Of a DNA stretch of 64,000 bases, positions 17,009 through 26,923 are shown one piece after another; the first letter of the stretch is position 1, and every line of letters begins with the position of its first letter. Location of the stretch: NCBI RefSeq assembly GCF_000948395.1, contig NZ_JYFN01000018.1, forward strand, positions 13,876-77,875. Direction: 5' to 3'. Below the pieces are notes generated by a model, which was given only the letters and a program-made list of their open reading frames with translations, had not been told where the DNA came from and did not search any database. The position numbers and the translations under genes are program-made. The stretch is from Frankia torreyi. Its GTDB lineage: Bacteria > Actinomycetota > Actinomycetes > Frankiales > Frankiaceae.

Positions 17009-17848
17009 TCAGGGGTTGAAGGAACGCAGCGCGACGTCGTGCAGGTGGCCGTTGGTCGTCAGCACGGTGCCGTGGCCCGGGCCGCGGCGGCCGGCCAGGT
17101 CGGTGAACCGGCCGCCGGCCTCCTCGACGATGACCTGCAGCGCCGCCATGTCCCACAGGGACACCTCGGGTTCGCAGGCGAGGTCCACCGCGCCCTCGGC
17201 GACCATCATGTGCGACCAGAAGTCGCCGTAGGCCCGGGTCCGCCAGACCTGGTCGGCCAGGTGCAGGAACTGGTCGAGCCGGTCCGCGGTCCGCCAGCCC
17301 TCCACCGAGGCGAAGGACATGAACGCGTCCGCCAGCCGGCCGACCGAGGAGACCTTGAGCGCCCGGGTGTCGCCGGTGGCGTCCCGGGTGAACGCGCCGG
17401 TGCCCCGGGCTCCCCACCAGCGCCGGCTCATCGCGGGTGCGCTCGCCACGCCGACGACCATCTGGCCGTCCACCTCCAGGCCGAGCAGAGTGCCCCAGAC
17501 CGGCACGCCACGCACGAAGTTCTTCGTCCCGTCGACGGGGTCGAGGATCCAGCGCCGCCGGGCACCCGCGCCGACGAGCCCCTCCTCCTCGCCGAGGACG
17601 GCGTCCCCCGGCCGGGCGACGGCAAGCCGCTCACGGATCATGGATTCGACGGCGGTGTCGGCGTCGGAGACCGGGGTGTTGTCCGGCTTGGATTCGACGT
17701 GCAGATCGACGGCTTGGAAACGGGAAAGAGTAATCCGATCGGCAGCGTCCGCGAGACTCAGCGCGAGCGCGAGATCGTCGGCGACGGCAACGGCGTCGAT
17801 GTCCTCGGTCGATTCGGTGCCCACGGAGGTGGGGTTAGGCGGGGTCAC
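17009..17848 (-). CDS. hisN: Histidinol-phosphatase (inositol monophosphatase family)
   Basis: 279 residues from ATG 17848. IMPase-fold metal sites are intact: DADTAVESMIRERL, LGEEEGL, ILDPVDGTKNFVRGVPVWGTL (Asp ligands plus the substrate-binding DGT) and EVSLWDMAALQVIVEEAGG. The actinobacterial histidinol-phosphate phosphatase HisN belongs here and often lies beside aroA and rsgA, as in this window (aroA, rsgA and hisN read leftward). The final step to histidinol is the likely role; inositol phosphatase activity is the alternative. The rsgA-hisN gap is 99 bases. Confidence 0.88.
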   Translation of the reverse strand: MTPPNPTSVGTESTEDIDAVAVADDLALALSLADAADRITLSRFQAVDLHVESKPDNTPVSDADTAVESMIRERLAVARPGDAVLGEEEGLVGAGARRRWILDPVDGTKNFVRGVPVWGTLLGLEVDGQMVVGVASAPAMSRRWWGARGTGAFTRDATGDTRALKVSSVGRLADAFMSFASVEGWRTADRLDQFLHLADQVWRTRAYGDFWSHMMVAEGAVDLACEPEVSLWDMAALQVIVEEAGGRFTDLAGRRGPGHGTVLTTNGHLHDVALRSFNP

Positions 17849-17947
17849 GCCTGCGAGACTACGAGCCGAGCCCCCTGGCGCGTCGGTGACGCGGACGGCA
17901 GGCCCCGCGTGGCGGGAAGAGTGTGACGAATCTCGCGAGCTGCATTC

Positions 17948-18934
17948 TCATAGGGGGGTTCCGCGGGCCGCCAGCAAGCGGCGAAGGCTCGCGAGCCGGG
18001 CGGCGTCGGCCTCGCCGTCGCGCACCGCCGAGTCCAGCGCGCAGTCGGGCGACGGGGCGAGATGCTCGCAGCCGGGCTGGCAGTGCTCGGCCGCGGCGGC
18101 GAGGTCGGAGAAGGCCCGCAGCACCCGGTTCGGTGCCACCGCGCCGAGGCCGAACGACCGGACCCCCGGTGTGTCGATCACCGTCCCGCCTCCCGGGAGC
18201 AGCAGCGCCACGGCCGCCGACGACGTGTGCCGGCCGCGGCCCGTCACGGCGTTGACCTCGCCGATCGCCAGGTCCGCGGCCGGCACCAGCCGGTTGACCA
18301 GGCTGGACTTCCCGACCCCGCTGTGGCCGAAGAACACGCTGACCCGGTCGGTCAGCAGCGCCAGCAGCGGGTCGAGGTCGCAGTCCGGCTGGGTCGTCAG
18401 CACCGGGAATCCCAGCGGCCGGTACAGCTCGATCAGCGGCGCGGGGTCGGCCAGGTCGGTCTTGGTCAGGCACAGCACCGGGGACAGTCCGCCGTCGTAG
18501 GCGGCGACCAGGCAGCGGTCGATGAGGCCCGGCCGCGGCACCGGATCGGTCACCGAGCAGACGATGACCAGGATGTCGGCGTTCGCGACGATCGGCCGCT
18601 CCGCCGGGTCGGTGTCGTCGGGCGTGCGCCGCAGGACGCTCGTGCGCTCCTCGCGGCGCACCAGCCGGGCCAGCGCCCCGGACGTCCCCGAGACGTCGCC
18701 CACCAGCGCGACCCGGTCCCCGACGACCACCGACGTGCGGCGCATCGACCCGCCGCGCACCGCGGCGACCAGCCGCTGCGGCGTCGGGCCCGGCCGGCAG
18801 GTGTAGCGGCCACGGTCGACGCCGACCACCACCGCCGGCACCGCCTCGGCGTGGTCGGGCCGCTCCCGGGTCCGGGGACGCGAGCTGCGCCCCGGTCGCA
18901 CCCGGACATCGTCCTCGTCCAGTTCGCGGGCCAT
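17948..18934 (-). CDS. rsgA: Ribosome small-subunit GTPase RsgA
   Basis: 328 residues from ATG 18934. The G-motif order is circularly permuted, as in the YjeQ/RsgA family: an OB-fold N-terminal part (VAVVGDRVALVGDVSG-like), then CLTKTDL (G4), GHSGVGKSSLVNRLV (P-loop) and VIDTPGVRSFGLG (G3). A zinc-binding C-terminal segment with HCQPGCEHLAP follows. RsgA helps late 30S subunit maturation and checks the decoding centre. The first 30 residues are Arg/Asp-rich and probably disordered. It lies downstream of aroA, separated by a 15-bp tandem repeat. Confidence 0.93.
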   Translation of the reverse strand: MARELDEDDVRVRPGRSSRPRTRERPDHAEAVPAVVVGVDRGRYTCRPGPTPQRLVAAVRGGSMRRTSVVVGDRVALVGDVSGTSGALARLVRREERTSVLRRTPDDTDPAERPIVANADILVIVCSVTDPVPRPGLIDRCLVAAYDGGLSPVLCLTKTDLADPAPLIELYRPLGFPVLTTQPDCDLDPLLALLTDRVSVFFGHSGVGKSSLVNRLVPAADLAIGEVNAVTGRGRHTSSAAVALLLPGGGTVIDTPGVRSFGLGAVAPNRVLRAFSDLAAAAEHCQPGCEHLAPSPDCALDSAVRDGEADAARLASLRRLLAARGTPL

Positions 18935-18965
18935 CGGCTAGCCCCTAGCCCGGTTCGCCGCGTCG

Positions 18966-19046
18966 CTCAAGCTGTCAGGGCTCAAGCTGTCAGGGCTCAA
19001 ACTGTCAGGGCTCAAACTGCCAGGGCTCATTCCGCCAGGGCTCATC
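18966..19046. repeat. 15-bp tandem repeat extending from the aroA stop codon
   Basis: On the minus strand, units of the form TGAGCCCTGACAGCT repeat five to six times between the aroA stop (19044-19042) and the rsgA start. Because the unit is 15 bases, every copy repeats an aroA-frame TGA. The unit probably arose by duplication of the aroA 3' end. Confidence 0.85.
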
Positions 19047-20364
19047 CGGCCAGCATCGCCGTCCACATGCGGGGGAAGTCCGGCACCGTCTTGCCGGTCG
19101 TCGCGATGTCGTCGATGACGATCCCCGGCACGACCAGGCCCACCACCGCGTACGCCATGGCCAGCCGATGGTCGCCGCGCGGGTCGAGGCGCGCGCCGCG
19201 CAGGGGCGCCGGCTCGATCGCCAGCCCGTCGTCGGTCACCGTGATCCGTGCCCCCAGACTGCCGAGCTCCTGGGCGAGGGCGACGAGCCGGTCGGTCTCG
19301 TGCAGGTGCAGGTGCCCGATGCCGCGCAGCCGGGACGGCGAGTCGGCGAGGACGGCGAGCGCGGTCAGGACGGGCGCGGCCTCCCCGAAGTCGCCGAGGT
19401 CGACGTCGATCCCGTGGATCCCGCCGCCGCCGCTGACCGCCAGCCCCGCTGCGGTGCGCTCGGTCGTGGCGCCCATCGCCGCCAGCAGCGTGGGGAGCAT
19501 CCGACCGGGCTGCTCCGTCGCCTCGGGCCAGTCCGGCACCACCACCCGCCCCCCGGTGGCGACCGCGGCCGCGAGGAAGGCCGCGGCGCTGTTCATGTCC
19601 GGCTCGATGGCCCGGTCGGCGGCGGTGAGCTCGCCGGGCTCCACCCGCCAGCGCCGGCTGCCGTCGGTGCCGGGCGGCGCGACCTCGACGACCGCGCCCG
19701 CCGCCCGCAGGTCGGCGACCGTCATGTCCAGGTAGGGGCCCGACGGCAGGCGCGCCCCGCGGTGCACGACCGTGACCCCGGCGTCGTAGCGGGGGGCGGC
19801 GAGCAGCAGGCCGGAGACGAGCTGGCTGGAGTCGGAGGCGTCGACGGTGACCTCGCCGCCGGGCAGCCGACCGCGGCCGCGCACGGTGAAGGGCATCCGG
19901 TCGCCGTCGATGTCGGCGCCGAGCCGGCGCAGCGCGCCGAGCAGCGGAGTGAGCGGCCGGTCGCGCATGCGGGCGTCGCCGTCGAACTCGACGTCGCCCT
20001 CGCGCAGGGTGGCCAGGGCCGGGGTGAACCGGGCGACGGTGCCCGCGTTGCCGCACTCGGCCCGCGTGCCGGCGGCGAGGCGCGCGGCCGGCACGGGTCG
20101 CACGACCCAGTCCGGCCCGTCGGTGCTGATCTCGGCACCCAGCGCGCGCAGCACCCCCGCCATCAGCAGGGTGTCGCGCGAGCGCAGGGCGCCGCGCAGC
20201 CGGGACGGCCCGTTCGCCAGGGCGGCGAGAACGAGCGCCCGGTTCGTGCCGGACTTCGCGCCGGGCACCGGGACGACAGCCGTCACGGGGCGCTGCGCGG
20301 TCGGGGCCGGCCACGGGTCGGACTGCGTGCCCGTGGCCTCGGGGCCGGTCAGGATGCTCACCAT
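19042..20364 (-). CDS. aroA: 3-phosphoshikimate 1-carboxyvinyltransferase (EPSP synthase)
   Basis: 440 residues from ATG 20364 (reads MVSILTG). The frame is open upstream but the core starts at [26 protein letters not shown] synthase motifs are present: [10 protein letters not shown] (phosphate binding), [17 protein letters not shown] (PEP-binding loop, with NAGT), [33 protein letters not shown] and [15 protein letters not shown] near the end. It joins shikimate-3-phosphate and PEP in chorismate synthesis. It is divergent from the amidase gene with 54 bases between starts. Confidence 0.95.
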   Translation of the reverse strand: MVSILTGPEATGTQSDPWPAPTAQRPVTAVVPVPGAKSGTNRALVLAALANGPSRLRGALRSRDTLLMAGVLRALGAEISTDGPDWVVRPVPAARLAAGTRAECGNAGTVARFTPALATLREGDVEFDGDARMRDRPLTPLLGALRRLGADIDGDRMPFTVRGRGRLPGGEVTVDASDSSQLVSGLLLAAPRYDAGVTVVHRGARLPSGPYLDMTVADLRAAGAVVEVAPPGTDGSRRWRVEPGELTAADRAIEPDMNSAAAFLAAAVATGGRVVVPDWPEATEQPGRMLPTLLAAMGATTERTAAGLAVSGGGGIHGIDVDLGDFGEAAPVLTALAVLADSPSRLRGIGHLHLHETDRLVALAQELGSLGARITVTDDGLAIEPAPLRGARLDPRGDHRLAMAYAVVGLVVPGIVIDDIATTGKTVPDFPRMWTAMLAG

Positions 20365-20418
20365 GACAGCATGCCGGATGGTCGGCCGCCCCCGGCGCCG
20401 GCGGTACCGGACGGGCCG

Positions 20419-21708
20419 ATGAATCATGTGCGCCGTGAGTACCCGGCGCTCGGCGCCACCGAGCTGGCCGCGCTGGTCCGCGCCGGGCTGATCGCCCCGC
20501 AGGCCCCGGTCGAGGCGGCCCTGACCCGGCTGCGGGAGACCGACGGCGCGCTGCGGGCCTTCACCTCCTGTTGGCCGGCCTGGGCCGCGTACCGGGCCAG
20601 CCTGGTCAGCCGGGCGCTCGCCCGCGGCGCCGAGCTGCCGCTGGCCGGTGTGCCGATCGCGGTCAAGGCGGGCAGCGACGTCACGGCGCCCACGACCCGC
20701 CGGCTGCTCGCCGCGGGGGCCATCGTGATCGGGGCGACGGCGGTGCCGATCCGAACGGCGCATCCCTGGCAGACCTGGGGGCACACCACCCGCGGCCCGA
20801 CGGTGAACCCGTGGCGGCCCGATCGGGTGCCCGGTGGATCGTCGGCGGGCTCGGCGGTCGCCGTGGCCAGCGGAGTCGTTCCCCTCGCGACCGCCGCTGA
20901 CGGCGCCGGCTCCACCCGCATCCCCGCGGCCTGGTGCGGCGTGGTCGGGCTCAAGCCGACCAACGGCCGCTTCCCCGGCCCCGACCGCGCCGGCCTGACC
21001 GTGCCCGGCCCGATCGTCCGCCACGCCGCCGACGCGGCGGCCTGGTGGGCGGTCGTCGCCGGCGCCAGCGAGGTGCCGCCGGTGGTGCCTCCCGGGGGCA
21101 AGCGGGAGGGCGGGCGGCTCGGAATCGCCGTCTGGTCGTCGACGCTTGGCTTCGCCAGGCCCGAGCCGGAGGTGGTCGCCGTGAGCCGGGCCGCCGCCGA
21201 CCGGCTTGCCGCCGCGGGCGTGCTGGCCTGGACGGACGTGCCCGTCGAGCTGCTTGACCCGGAGGCGGCGTGGACCGCACTGAGAGCGGCGTCAGCGGGC
21301 CCGGGGACGGCGGCTGCCGGGACTGCGGCCGCTGGGACTGCGGCTGTCGGGACTGCGGCCGCTGGGACTGCGGCCGCGTCAAACGCCGCGGCGGTGCGCG
21401 CGCATAACGACCGATGCCTCGCGGGCGTGCTTGCTCGGGCGGACGTGCTGCTCACGCCGACAACGCCTAACCGGCCGCATCCGCATGCGGGCCCCGGCGA
21501 GGTCCGCAGCGTGAGCCTGACCTGGGCATTCAATCTCAGTGGGCAGCCGGCGGTGAGCGTGCCCGCGGGTTTCACCGCCGACGGCTGCCCGGTCGGGCTG
21601 CAGATCGTCGGCCGTCATGGCGAGGAGGGCCGTCTGCTGCGCCTCGTCGCCGCACTGGAACGGCTCGTCCCCTGGCCGTCGCCGGCACCGGACCGGTGGA
21701 CCGGTTAG
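20419..21708 (+). CDS. Amidase signature family enzyme
   Basis: 429 residues from ATG 20419. The amidase-signature fold shows the catalytic Lys in [11 protein letters not shown], the Ser-rich core [36 protein letters not shown] (cis-Ser and nucleophile Ser) and the C-terminal [26 protein letters not shown]. The length is shorter than GatA (usually about 490) and no gatB or gatC is near, so a nonspecific amidase is likelier than tRNA amidotransferase. A fivefold GTAAA repeat interrupts the region around residues 296-320. Its stop overlaps the methyltransferase stop by four bases. Confidence 0.9.
   Translation: MNHVRREYPALGATELAALVRAGLIAPQAPVEAALTRLRETDGALRAFTSCWPAWAAYRASLVSRALARGAELPLAGVPIAVKAGSDVTAPTTRRLLAAGAIVIGATAVPIRTAHPWQTWGHTTRGPTVNPWRPDRVPGGSSAGSAVAVASGVVPLATAADGAGSTRIPAAWCGVVGLKPTNGRFPGPDRAGLTVPGPIVRHAADAAAWWAVVAGASEVPPVVPPGGKREGGRLGIAVWSSTLGFARPEPEVVAVSRAAADRLAAAGVLAWTDVPVELLDPEAAWTALRAASAGPGTAAAGTAAAGTAAVGTAAAGTAAASNAAAVRAHNDRCLAGVLARADVLLTPTTPNRPHPHAGPGEVRSVSLTWAFNLSGQPAVSVPAGFTADGCPVGLQIVGRHGEEGRLLRLVAALERLVPWPSPAPDRWTG
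21304..21378 (+). repeat. 15-bp tandem repeat, five copies, inside the amidase gene
   Basis: The unit gggactgcggccgct, with small variation, is repeated five times and encodes GTAAA five times (one GTAAV). It is in frame and adds 25 residues to the amidase. Confidence 0.9.
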
Positions 21709-22493
21709 GCGGGCCGGCGGGCCGAGGCGATCAGGTGGATGCCGATGGACTCGCCCTCGCGCTCGGCGGAGAGCTCCACCTCCGTGCGCACGAGGGTGGG
21801 AAAGCAGGAGACGTCCTCGGCCACGGCCCGCTTGACCGCCTCGGCGGACAGCACCGTGCGCGGCCGGATCCAGTCGACGACGAAGCCGGCGCTGGTCAGC
21901 AGCGCCCGCAGCTCCTCCGGCCAGAAGCAGCGGGTGATGGTGCCGTCCTCGGCGGGAACGAGCACCACGTCGGCGCGGGGGACGTCGGACAGCTCCGCCC
22001 AGCGATGCTGCTCGGCGAGGCGGGCGAGGCCGAGCAGCAGCGAGTCGACGCAGAGCAGCAGCCGCCCGCCCGGGCGCAGCATGCTGTGGATCTCGTCGAG
22101 GGTGGTCTCCGTGGCCAGGCAGAACGACAGTGCCCGTGCCTCGGCGAGCACCGCGTCGAACGAGACGGGGGAGAACCAGTCCAGCGAGCGGGCGTCGCCC
22201 ACGACCGGCAGCAGCGCGCCCGGGCCGGCGGCCGGCTCGGCCGGCTCGGCCTGGGCCACCACCCGCACGACCTGGTGACCCGCGGTCACCATCTGGCGGG
22301 CGAAGCGGGCCCGGGGGCCGGAGACGTCAAGCACCCGCGCCGGCTGCGCCGGCAGCCACTCCCGCAACTGGGCCGACGCGACCTCCTCATAGAAGGCCCA
22401 GTACGGATCGTCACTGTCGGCCGGAGCCTCGCAGACCAGGGTGTTTGCTCGTCCACGGGGCGGGCCTGGGTCGGCGTCGAGGCCAGGCAGCAT
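21705..22493 (-). CDS. SAM-dependent methyltransferase (class I)
   Basis: 262 residues from ATG 22493, with AGGAAAG upstream as ribosome site. Residues 47-60 ([18 protein letters not shown]) form motif I, although the usual GxGxG is reduced to DVSGPRAR. Later motifs are [31 protein letters not shown] and [19 protein letters not shown]. The N-terminal [19 protein letters not shown] resembles methyltransferases of small molecules. The substrate is unknown. The variant motif I makes cofactor binding probable rather than certain. Confidence 0.75.
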   Translation of the reverse strand: MLPGLDADPGPPRGRANTLVCEAPADSDDPYWAFYEEVASAQLREWLPAQPARVLDVSGPRARFARQMVTAGHQVVRVVAQAEPAEPAAGPGALLPVVGDARSLDWFSPVSFDAVLAEARALSFCLATETTLDEIHSMLRPGGRLLLCVDSLLLGLARLAEQHRWAELSDVPRADVVLVPAEDGTITRCFWPEELRALLTSAGFVVDWIRPRTVLSAEAVKRAVAEDVSCFPTLVRTEVELSAEREGESIGIHLIASARRPA

Positions 22494-22519
22494 GAAGCTT
22501 TCCTACCCTTCGGGAGGCA

Positions 22520-23362
22520 ATGATGCGAGGCAAGTCACACACTCAAGGTGGAAGTCTGACAGATTCTGCGCCCGACCACGCCGTGTCCTTCCCTGCTGTG
22601 TCGGATCGATGCGCGCCGGTCCCGCCACCCCCTGACGCCGGCCCCGGACCTACGTCCGGTGACGGTGCCTGCGGGGCTGACGGTGCCTGCGGAGCTGATG
22701 GTGCCTGCATAGCTGTGGACGGCGGGCGGCTGCGGGTGGTTCCCGGGATCGGCGAGTCGACCGTCGTGTTCCTGCACGGGGCCGGCAGCGGCGTCGACAC
22801 GCCCCTGTTCGACGCGCTGGCCGCCCGGCTGGGCGCCGCCGGGGTGCGGGTCGCCCGGCTGGAGATGCCCTACCGGGTGGCCGGGCGCCGGGCGCCGGAC
22901 CGACCGGCCCGCCTCGACGCGGTGGCCACCGCCGCGATCGAGGCGCTCGGGACGCCGCGCCCGCTGGCCCTCGCCGGGGTGTCGATGGGCTCGCGGGTCG
23001 CCATGCGGGTCGCCGCCGGGTCCGGCGCGTGCGGGGTGCTCGCCCTCGGCTTCCCGCTGCGGCCGCCGGGCACCACCGCGAATGGCGGTCCGAAGCCGTC
23101 GCGACAGGGGGAGCTCGACGGCGCCGGCGTGCCCGTCCTCGTCGTCCAGGGCGACCGGGACACCTTCGGCCGACCGGAGCCGGATCCGGCGCTTGACCGG
23201 CGGGTGCACCTCGTCGCGGGCGGCGACCACTCCTTCCGGACCCGGGTGCGGGACGGCCGGCCGGCCGGCGAGGCCGTCGCCGAGGCCGCCCGGATCGGTG
23301 CCGCATTCCTGCTCGACCGAATGGGCCCGTCGGGCCCGGGGCGGGAATCAGCCGCGGGGTGA
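22520..23362 (+). CDS. Alpha/beta hydrolase of the Tex30/KANL3-like family
   Basis: 280 residues if read from ATG 22520. The fold itself begins near residue 75 with [25 protein letters not shown]. Then come [23 protein letters not shown], nucleophile Ser in [19 protein letters not shown], and the acid and His in [13 protein letters not shown] and [11 protein letters not shown]. These match predicted Tex30-like hydrolases. The first 70 residues are low complexity with a GACGAD repeat, so the true start may be downstream. Function unknown. Confidence 0.78.
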   Translation: MMRGKSHTQGGSLTDSAPDHAVSFPAVSDRCAPVPPPPDAGPGPTSGDGACGADGACGADGACIAVDGGRLRVVPGIGESTVVFLHGAGSGVDTPLFDALAARLGAAGVRVARLEMPYRVAGRRAPDRPARLDAVATAAIEALGTPRPLALAGVSMGSRVAMRVAAGSGACGVLALGFPLRPPGTTANGGPKPSRQGELDGAGVPVLVVQGDRDTFGRPEPDPALDRRVHLVAGGDHSFRTRVRDGRPAGEAVAEAARIGAAFLLDRMGPSGPGRESAAG

Positions 23363-23403
23363 TCGGCGTTGACGTCGTTGTCTCACGAGGTCACGGAGGT
23401 CTC

Positions 23404-24213
23404 ATGACTCCTGCGAACGCCACGCACCGGCAGCCGTCGGCGCAGTCGCGACATGTCCCACAATGGCCCCCTGTGGCCGTCGTGCCGATGCGCGCCGAGA
23501 CCGTGGTCGGGGTATCGTCCGCTCCGGAGAGACGGTCCGGTTCCGTCCGACCCGAAACCCGGAACGCGGAGTGGGCCGTTGCACAGCGTGACGGTGAGGG
23601 AGTGATCCTGGTCGACGAGACCACCGAGGAGCGGGGCGCGCGGTTCGAGCGCGACGCCCTCCCGTACCTCGACCAGCTTTATGCGGCCGCCCTGCGGATG
23701 ACCCGCAACCCGGCCGACGCGGAGGACCTCGTCCAGGAGACCTTCGTCAAGGCGTTCGCGGCCTTCCATCAGTTCCAGGAGGGCACGAACCTCAAGGCGT
23801 GGCTCTACCGGATCCTCACCAACACCTTCATCAACACCTACCGCAAGCGGCAGCGGCAGCCGTTGCAGAGCCCGACCGAGCAGGTCGAGGACTGGCAGCT
23901 CGCCGAGGCGGAGTCGCACACGTCCAGCGGCCTGAAGAGCGCGGAGACCGAGGCGCTGGAGCACCTGCCCGACAGCGACATCAAGGACGCGTTGCAGGCG
24001 TTGCCGGAGGATTTCCGGATGGCGGTGTACCTCGCCGACGTCGAGGGCTTCGCCTACAAGGAGATCGCGGAGATCATGGGAACGCCGATCGGGACCGTGA
24101 TGTCCCGGCTGCACCGTGGACGACGCGGTCTGCGCAAGTCCTTGGAGCAGTACGCGGCGGGTCGTGGGCTGGTGGGCGCCGGGTCCGCCGACGGCGAGGG
24201 TGGTGCGTCGTGA
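23404..24213 (+). CDS. sigR: ECF sigma factor SigR (thiol-oxidative stress)
   Basis: 269 residues from ATG 23404, which has GGAGG about five bases upstream. A second possible start is GTG 23602, giving a 203-residue form close to the compact SigR. Region 2 reads [42 protein letters not shown] and [19 protein letters not shown]. Region 4 reads [53 protein letters not shown]. These closely follow Streptomyces SigR, which controls the thioredoxin and disulfide stress regulon. The stop overlaps the rsrA start (GTGA), as expected for the pair. Confidence 0.93.
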   Translation: MTPANATHRQPSAQSRHVPQWPPVAVVPMRAETVVGVSSAPERRSGSVRPETRNAEWAVAQRDGEGVILVDETTEERGARFERDALPYLDQLYAAALRMTRNPADAEDLVQETFVKAFAAFHQFQEGTNLKAWLYRILTNTFINTYRKRQRQPLQSPTEQVEDWQLAEAESHTSSGLKSAETEALEHLPDSDIKDALQALPEDFRMAVYLADVEGFAYKEIAEIMGTPIGTVMSRLHRGRRGLRKSLEQYAAGRGLVGAGSADGEGGAS

Positions 24214-24494
24214 GCTGCGGTGGTGAGCACGAGATCGACTGCCGGAAGGTGTTGGACGCGGTCTTCCTGTACCTCGACGGTGAGTGCGACGGCGGCCAGC
24301 AGAACCTCATCCGGTCGCATCTCGACGAGTGCTCCCCGTGCCTGCGCGAGTTCGGCGTGGAACACGAGGTGAAGATGCTCGTCGCCCGCAAGTGCGGCGG
24401 GGAGCGAGCGCCGGACTCGCTGCGGACCAGTGTCCTGGCCCGGCTCCGGTCGGCCCGGGTGGAGGCGGACGCCACGGAGTTCCGGCCCGAGTAG
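24210..24494 (+). CDS. rsrA: Redox-sensing zinc anti-sigma factor RsrA
   Basis: 94 residues from GTG 24210, overlapping the sigR stop. The zinc anti-sigma (ZAS) motif is complete: Cys3, His7, Cys11, His37, Cys41 and Cys44 (HLDECSPC). By established knowledge of the Streptomyces protein, these positions bind zinc, and on oxidation a disulfide forms that releases SigR. The C-terminal half is a helical, basic tail. The arrangement predicts autoregulated expression from a SigR promoter upstream of sigR, which I did not identify. Confidence 0.93.
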   Translation: MSCGGEHEIDCRKVLDAVFLYLDGECDGGQQNLIRSHLDECSPCLREFGVEHEVKMLVARKCGGERAPDSLRTSVLARLRSARVEADATEFRPE

Positions 24495-24658
24495 GGCGCC
24501 GGTAGCCCGGCCGCGAGGCCGCCCCGCTTCACTGCCCCGCTTCACTGCCCCGTTTCATCGAACGCGAGCACCCGCCGTGACGGCGCCTGGCCGCCACGGC
24601 GTTCGCGGTCACCTGGTGTACAGGAAGTGCACAGGAGTGCGGGCTAGTGTCCTGTCTC

Positions 24659-25612
24659 GTGCGCATCCTCGTCACCGGCGCGGCCGGCTTCATCGGTTCC
24701 ACCGTCACCGACCGGCTGCTGGCCGACGGTCACAGCGTCGTCGGCGTCGACGACCTGTCCACCGGCCGCCTGGCCAACCTCACCGCCGCGGCGGCGGACC
24801 CCCGCTTCTCCTTCGAGCAGCTCGACGTCACCTCGCCCGAGCTGCTCGCCCTTGCCGACCGGGTGCGACCCGAGGTGGTCGCCCACCTGGCGGCCCAGAT
24901 CGACGTCCGGGTCAGCGTCGCAGACCCGCTGCGCGACGCGCGGCAGAACGTGCTCGGCACGATCAACGTCCTCGAGGCCAGCCGCCTCGCCGGCACGTCC
25001 AAGGTCATCCACACGTCGTCCGGCGGGTCGATCTACGGTTCGCCCGCGCGGTTGCCGGTGGACGAGACCGCGCCGGTGGCGCCCGAGTCCCCGTACGCCG
25101 CGGGCAAGGCCGCCGGCGAGCTGTATCTCAACGTCTACCGGGCCACCCACGGCCTGGCTTCGACCGCCCTGGCGCTGGCCAACGTCTACGGGCCGCGGCA
25201 GGATCCGCACGGCGAGGCGGGCGTCGTCGCCATCTTCGGCACGGCCATGCTGGCCGGCCGGCCAGCGAAGATCTTCGGTGACGGCACCGCGAGCCGGGAC
25301 TACGTGTTCGTCGGCGACGTGGCCGAGGCGTTCGCCCGGGTGCTGCCGGTGGACGCCGCCGCCGGCAGCCGGCTCAACATCGGCACCGGCGTCGAGACCA
25401 GCGTCCGGGAGCTGCACAGCCGGATTGCCGCCATCATCGGCGCGCCCGACACCCCGCTGCGGGCGCCGGCGCGTCCCGGCGAGCTGGCCCGCATCGCCCT
25501 GGCCGTGGGCCTGGCCGAGCGGCTGGTGGGCTGGCGACCCGAGGTCGACCTCGACGCGGGCCTGGCGCGGACCGTCGCCTGGCTGCGCCGGCAGACCGTC
25601 GCCGCGGCCTGA
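24659..25612 (+). CDS. NAD-dependent sugar-nucleotide epimerase/dehydratase
   Basis: 317 residues from GTG 24659 (reads VRILVTGAAGFIGSTV); an upstream start at 24647 is possible. It is an extended SDR: glycine motif GAAGFIGS, VGVDDLSTGRLANL, a Ser/Gly active-site stretch SSGGSIYGSP, and YxxxK in SPYAAGKAAGE. The sequence resembles UDP-glucose 4-epimerases (GalE) and related actinobacterial enzymes. Exact sugar specificity cannot be read from the sequence. It stands alone, 165 bases after rsrA. Confidence 0.87.
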   Translation: MRILVTGAAGFIGSTVTDRLLADGHSVVGVDDLSTGRLANLTAAAADPRFSFEQLDVTSPELLALADRVRPEVVAHLAAQIDVRVSVADPLRDARQNVLGTINVLEASRLAGTSKVIHTSSGGSIYGSPARLPVDETAPVAPESPYAAGKAAGELYLNVYRATHGLASTALALANVYGPRQDPHGEAGVVAIFGTAMLAGRPAKIFGDGTASRDYVFVGDVAEAFARVLPVDAAAGSRLNIGTGVETSVRELHSRIAAIIGAPDTPLRAPARPGELARIALAVGLAERLVGWRPEVDLDAGLARTVAWLRRQTVAAA

Positions 25613-25693
25613 GCGGCGCCTGGCGGCGGGCCGTGCGCGCACGGCCCGCCGAGCTGGTCAGGTGTTCAGCGCTGCCTCGGTGTCCGGGGCTGC

Positions 25694-25768
25694 TCAGGTG
25701 TTCGGGCGCTTGCCGTGGTTGGCCTTGCTCTTGGCCCGCGCGCGCCGCTTGCGCTTCTTCTTCGCCAT
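25694..25768 (-). CDS. Ribosomal protein bL37, 24 residues
   Basis: ATG at 25768 is preceded by GGGGAGGACGCC, a strong ribosome site. The 24-residue product starts MAKKKRKRRARA and ends KANHGKRPNT. Length, basic composition and the NHGKRPN tail match bL37, the tiny large-subunit protein found in mycobacterial ribosome structures. Its position beside DUF5317 is not informative. It is short enough that automated callers may miss it. Confidence 0.88.
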   Translation of the reverse strand: MAKKKRKRRARAKSKANHGKRPNT

Positions 25769-25800
25769 GGCGTCCTCCCCTCCGTCAATCGAATGTGGAG

Positions 25801-26763
25801 TCATCGTGCCAGCCCGGGCCGGCGGGTGGTGACCGACCTGCCCGCGGGGCCCTCACCCCCGCCGTCCGTGTCGCCGTCCGTGGCGTCGTCCGCGTCCCGC
25901 CTGTTGGCCGCGTCCCGCCTGTCGGCCGCACGGTGGCCGTCGCCCCCGCCGTCGCCGACCTGCCCGACCAGGTGGACGTTCCCGGCGGACCCGGCCTCGG
26001 GGACCACCACGGCGCCCCTGCGTGAGCCGCCGTCGAGCACGTCGTTCGCGTAGGGATGAACGTCGGGCTCATCCCAACCAGCGTGGTCGTCGTGACCTGG
26101 CTGGTCGTCGTCGGCGAGGCGCTCGTCGTGGCCGAGCCGGTCGTCCTGACCGAAGTGGTCGTCGGAGCCGATCAGGCCGTCCGCACCGCCGTACCCCGCC
26201 GGCGGCGCGCCGGCCAGCGCCGCCTGGCGTCGGGCTCGCAGCGTGCGCCAGGCCCGCACCGGGGTCACGGCACCGAACAGCCCGAGCGCCGCGGCCATCG
26301 CGACGTCGCCGATGCTCACCACCGCCGGCGCCCCCGGAAAGGGCAGCGGAATGATGTCACTGAGCAGCCGCAGGCTCGTGCCGTCCCCGGCGGGGGTGTG
26401 GAAGGCCGAGGTGAGGATGTCGTCGATCGAAACGCCGGCCCGGCCCGCGCCCCACAACGACACCGGCATCTGCCCGCCGTTCGCCGTGATGACGGCGGCG
26501 TTGGCGATGATGCCGGTCACCAGCAGCCCGAGCCCGGGCAGTCGGTTGTTCATGCCGGCGAACAACGCGGCAAGCACCGCCGCCACGATCCAGGCGGGGC
26601 TGTGCAGCGCCGGGACGAGCCCGCCCACCGCCAGTACCAGGACCACCGCGGCGAACAACCACGGGCGCAGGACGTGGACGCGGGCGAGGGCGCCGAGGGT
26701 TCCGCCGCGGGCCAGGCCGACGCCCAGCCCGCACACCAGGGTCAGCACGAGAAGTACAAGCAC
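25801..26763 (-). CDS. DUF5317 family membrane protein
   Basis: 320 residues from GTG 26763. The first two thirds carry about five hydrophobic segments: LVLLVLTLVCGLGVGLARG, PWLFAAVVLVLAVGGLVPAL, WIVAAVLAALFAGMNNRLPG, LGLLVTGIIANAAVITANGG and SIGDVAMAAALGLFGAVTPV. NNRLPGLGLLVTG and NGGQMPVS are family marks of DUF5317. The last 120 residues are hydrophilic, rich in Asp, His and Gly (GQDDRLGHDERLADDDQPGHDD), and look disordered. Function unknown. Confidence 0.82.
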   Translation of the reverse strand: MLVLLVLTLVCGLGVGLARGGTLGALARVHVLRPWLFAAVVLVLAVGGLVPALHSPAWIVAAVLAALFAGMNNRLPGLGLLVTGIIANAAVITANGGQMPVSLWGAGRAGVSIDDILTSAFHTPAGDGTSLRLLSDIIPLPFPGAPAVVSIGDVAMAAALGLFGAVTPVRAWRTLRARRQAALAGAPPAGYGGADGLIGSDDHFGQDDRLGHDERLADDDQPGHDDHAGWDEPDVHPYANDVLDGGSRRGAVVVPEAGSAGNVHLVGQVGDGGGDGHRAADRRDAANRRDADDATDGDTDGGGEGPAGRSVTTRRPGLAR

Positions 26764-26923
26764 ATCCGTAGTCTGCGGGGTTACGCCGGACAGTCCCAAC
26801 ACCGGGCGGTCGAGTCGCCTCTGTGCTGCGGTGCGAACACACCTGTGGGCGCAGGGCAGTTGGTCCGGGTGACCGGGGGCACTAGGCTCTTGCCAGGTTC
26901 GACCCGCCGCTGAAGGGAGCCCG

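Noticed and set aside
20419-21708. GatA subunit of glutamyl-tRNA amidotransferase
   Set aside because: Shorter than GatA, carries a repeat insert, and no gatB or gatC is nearby; a general amidase fits better.
25694-25768. Ribosomal protein bS22
   Set aside because: bS22 is longer and has a different sequence (KKRRKRM-type); the KANHGKRPN tail is that of bL37.
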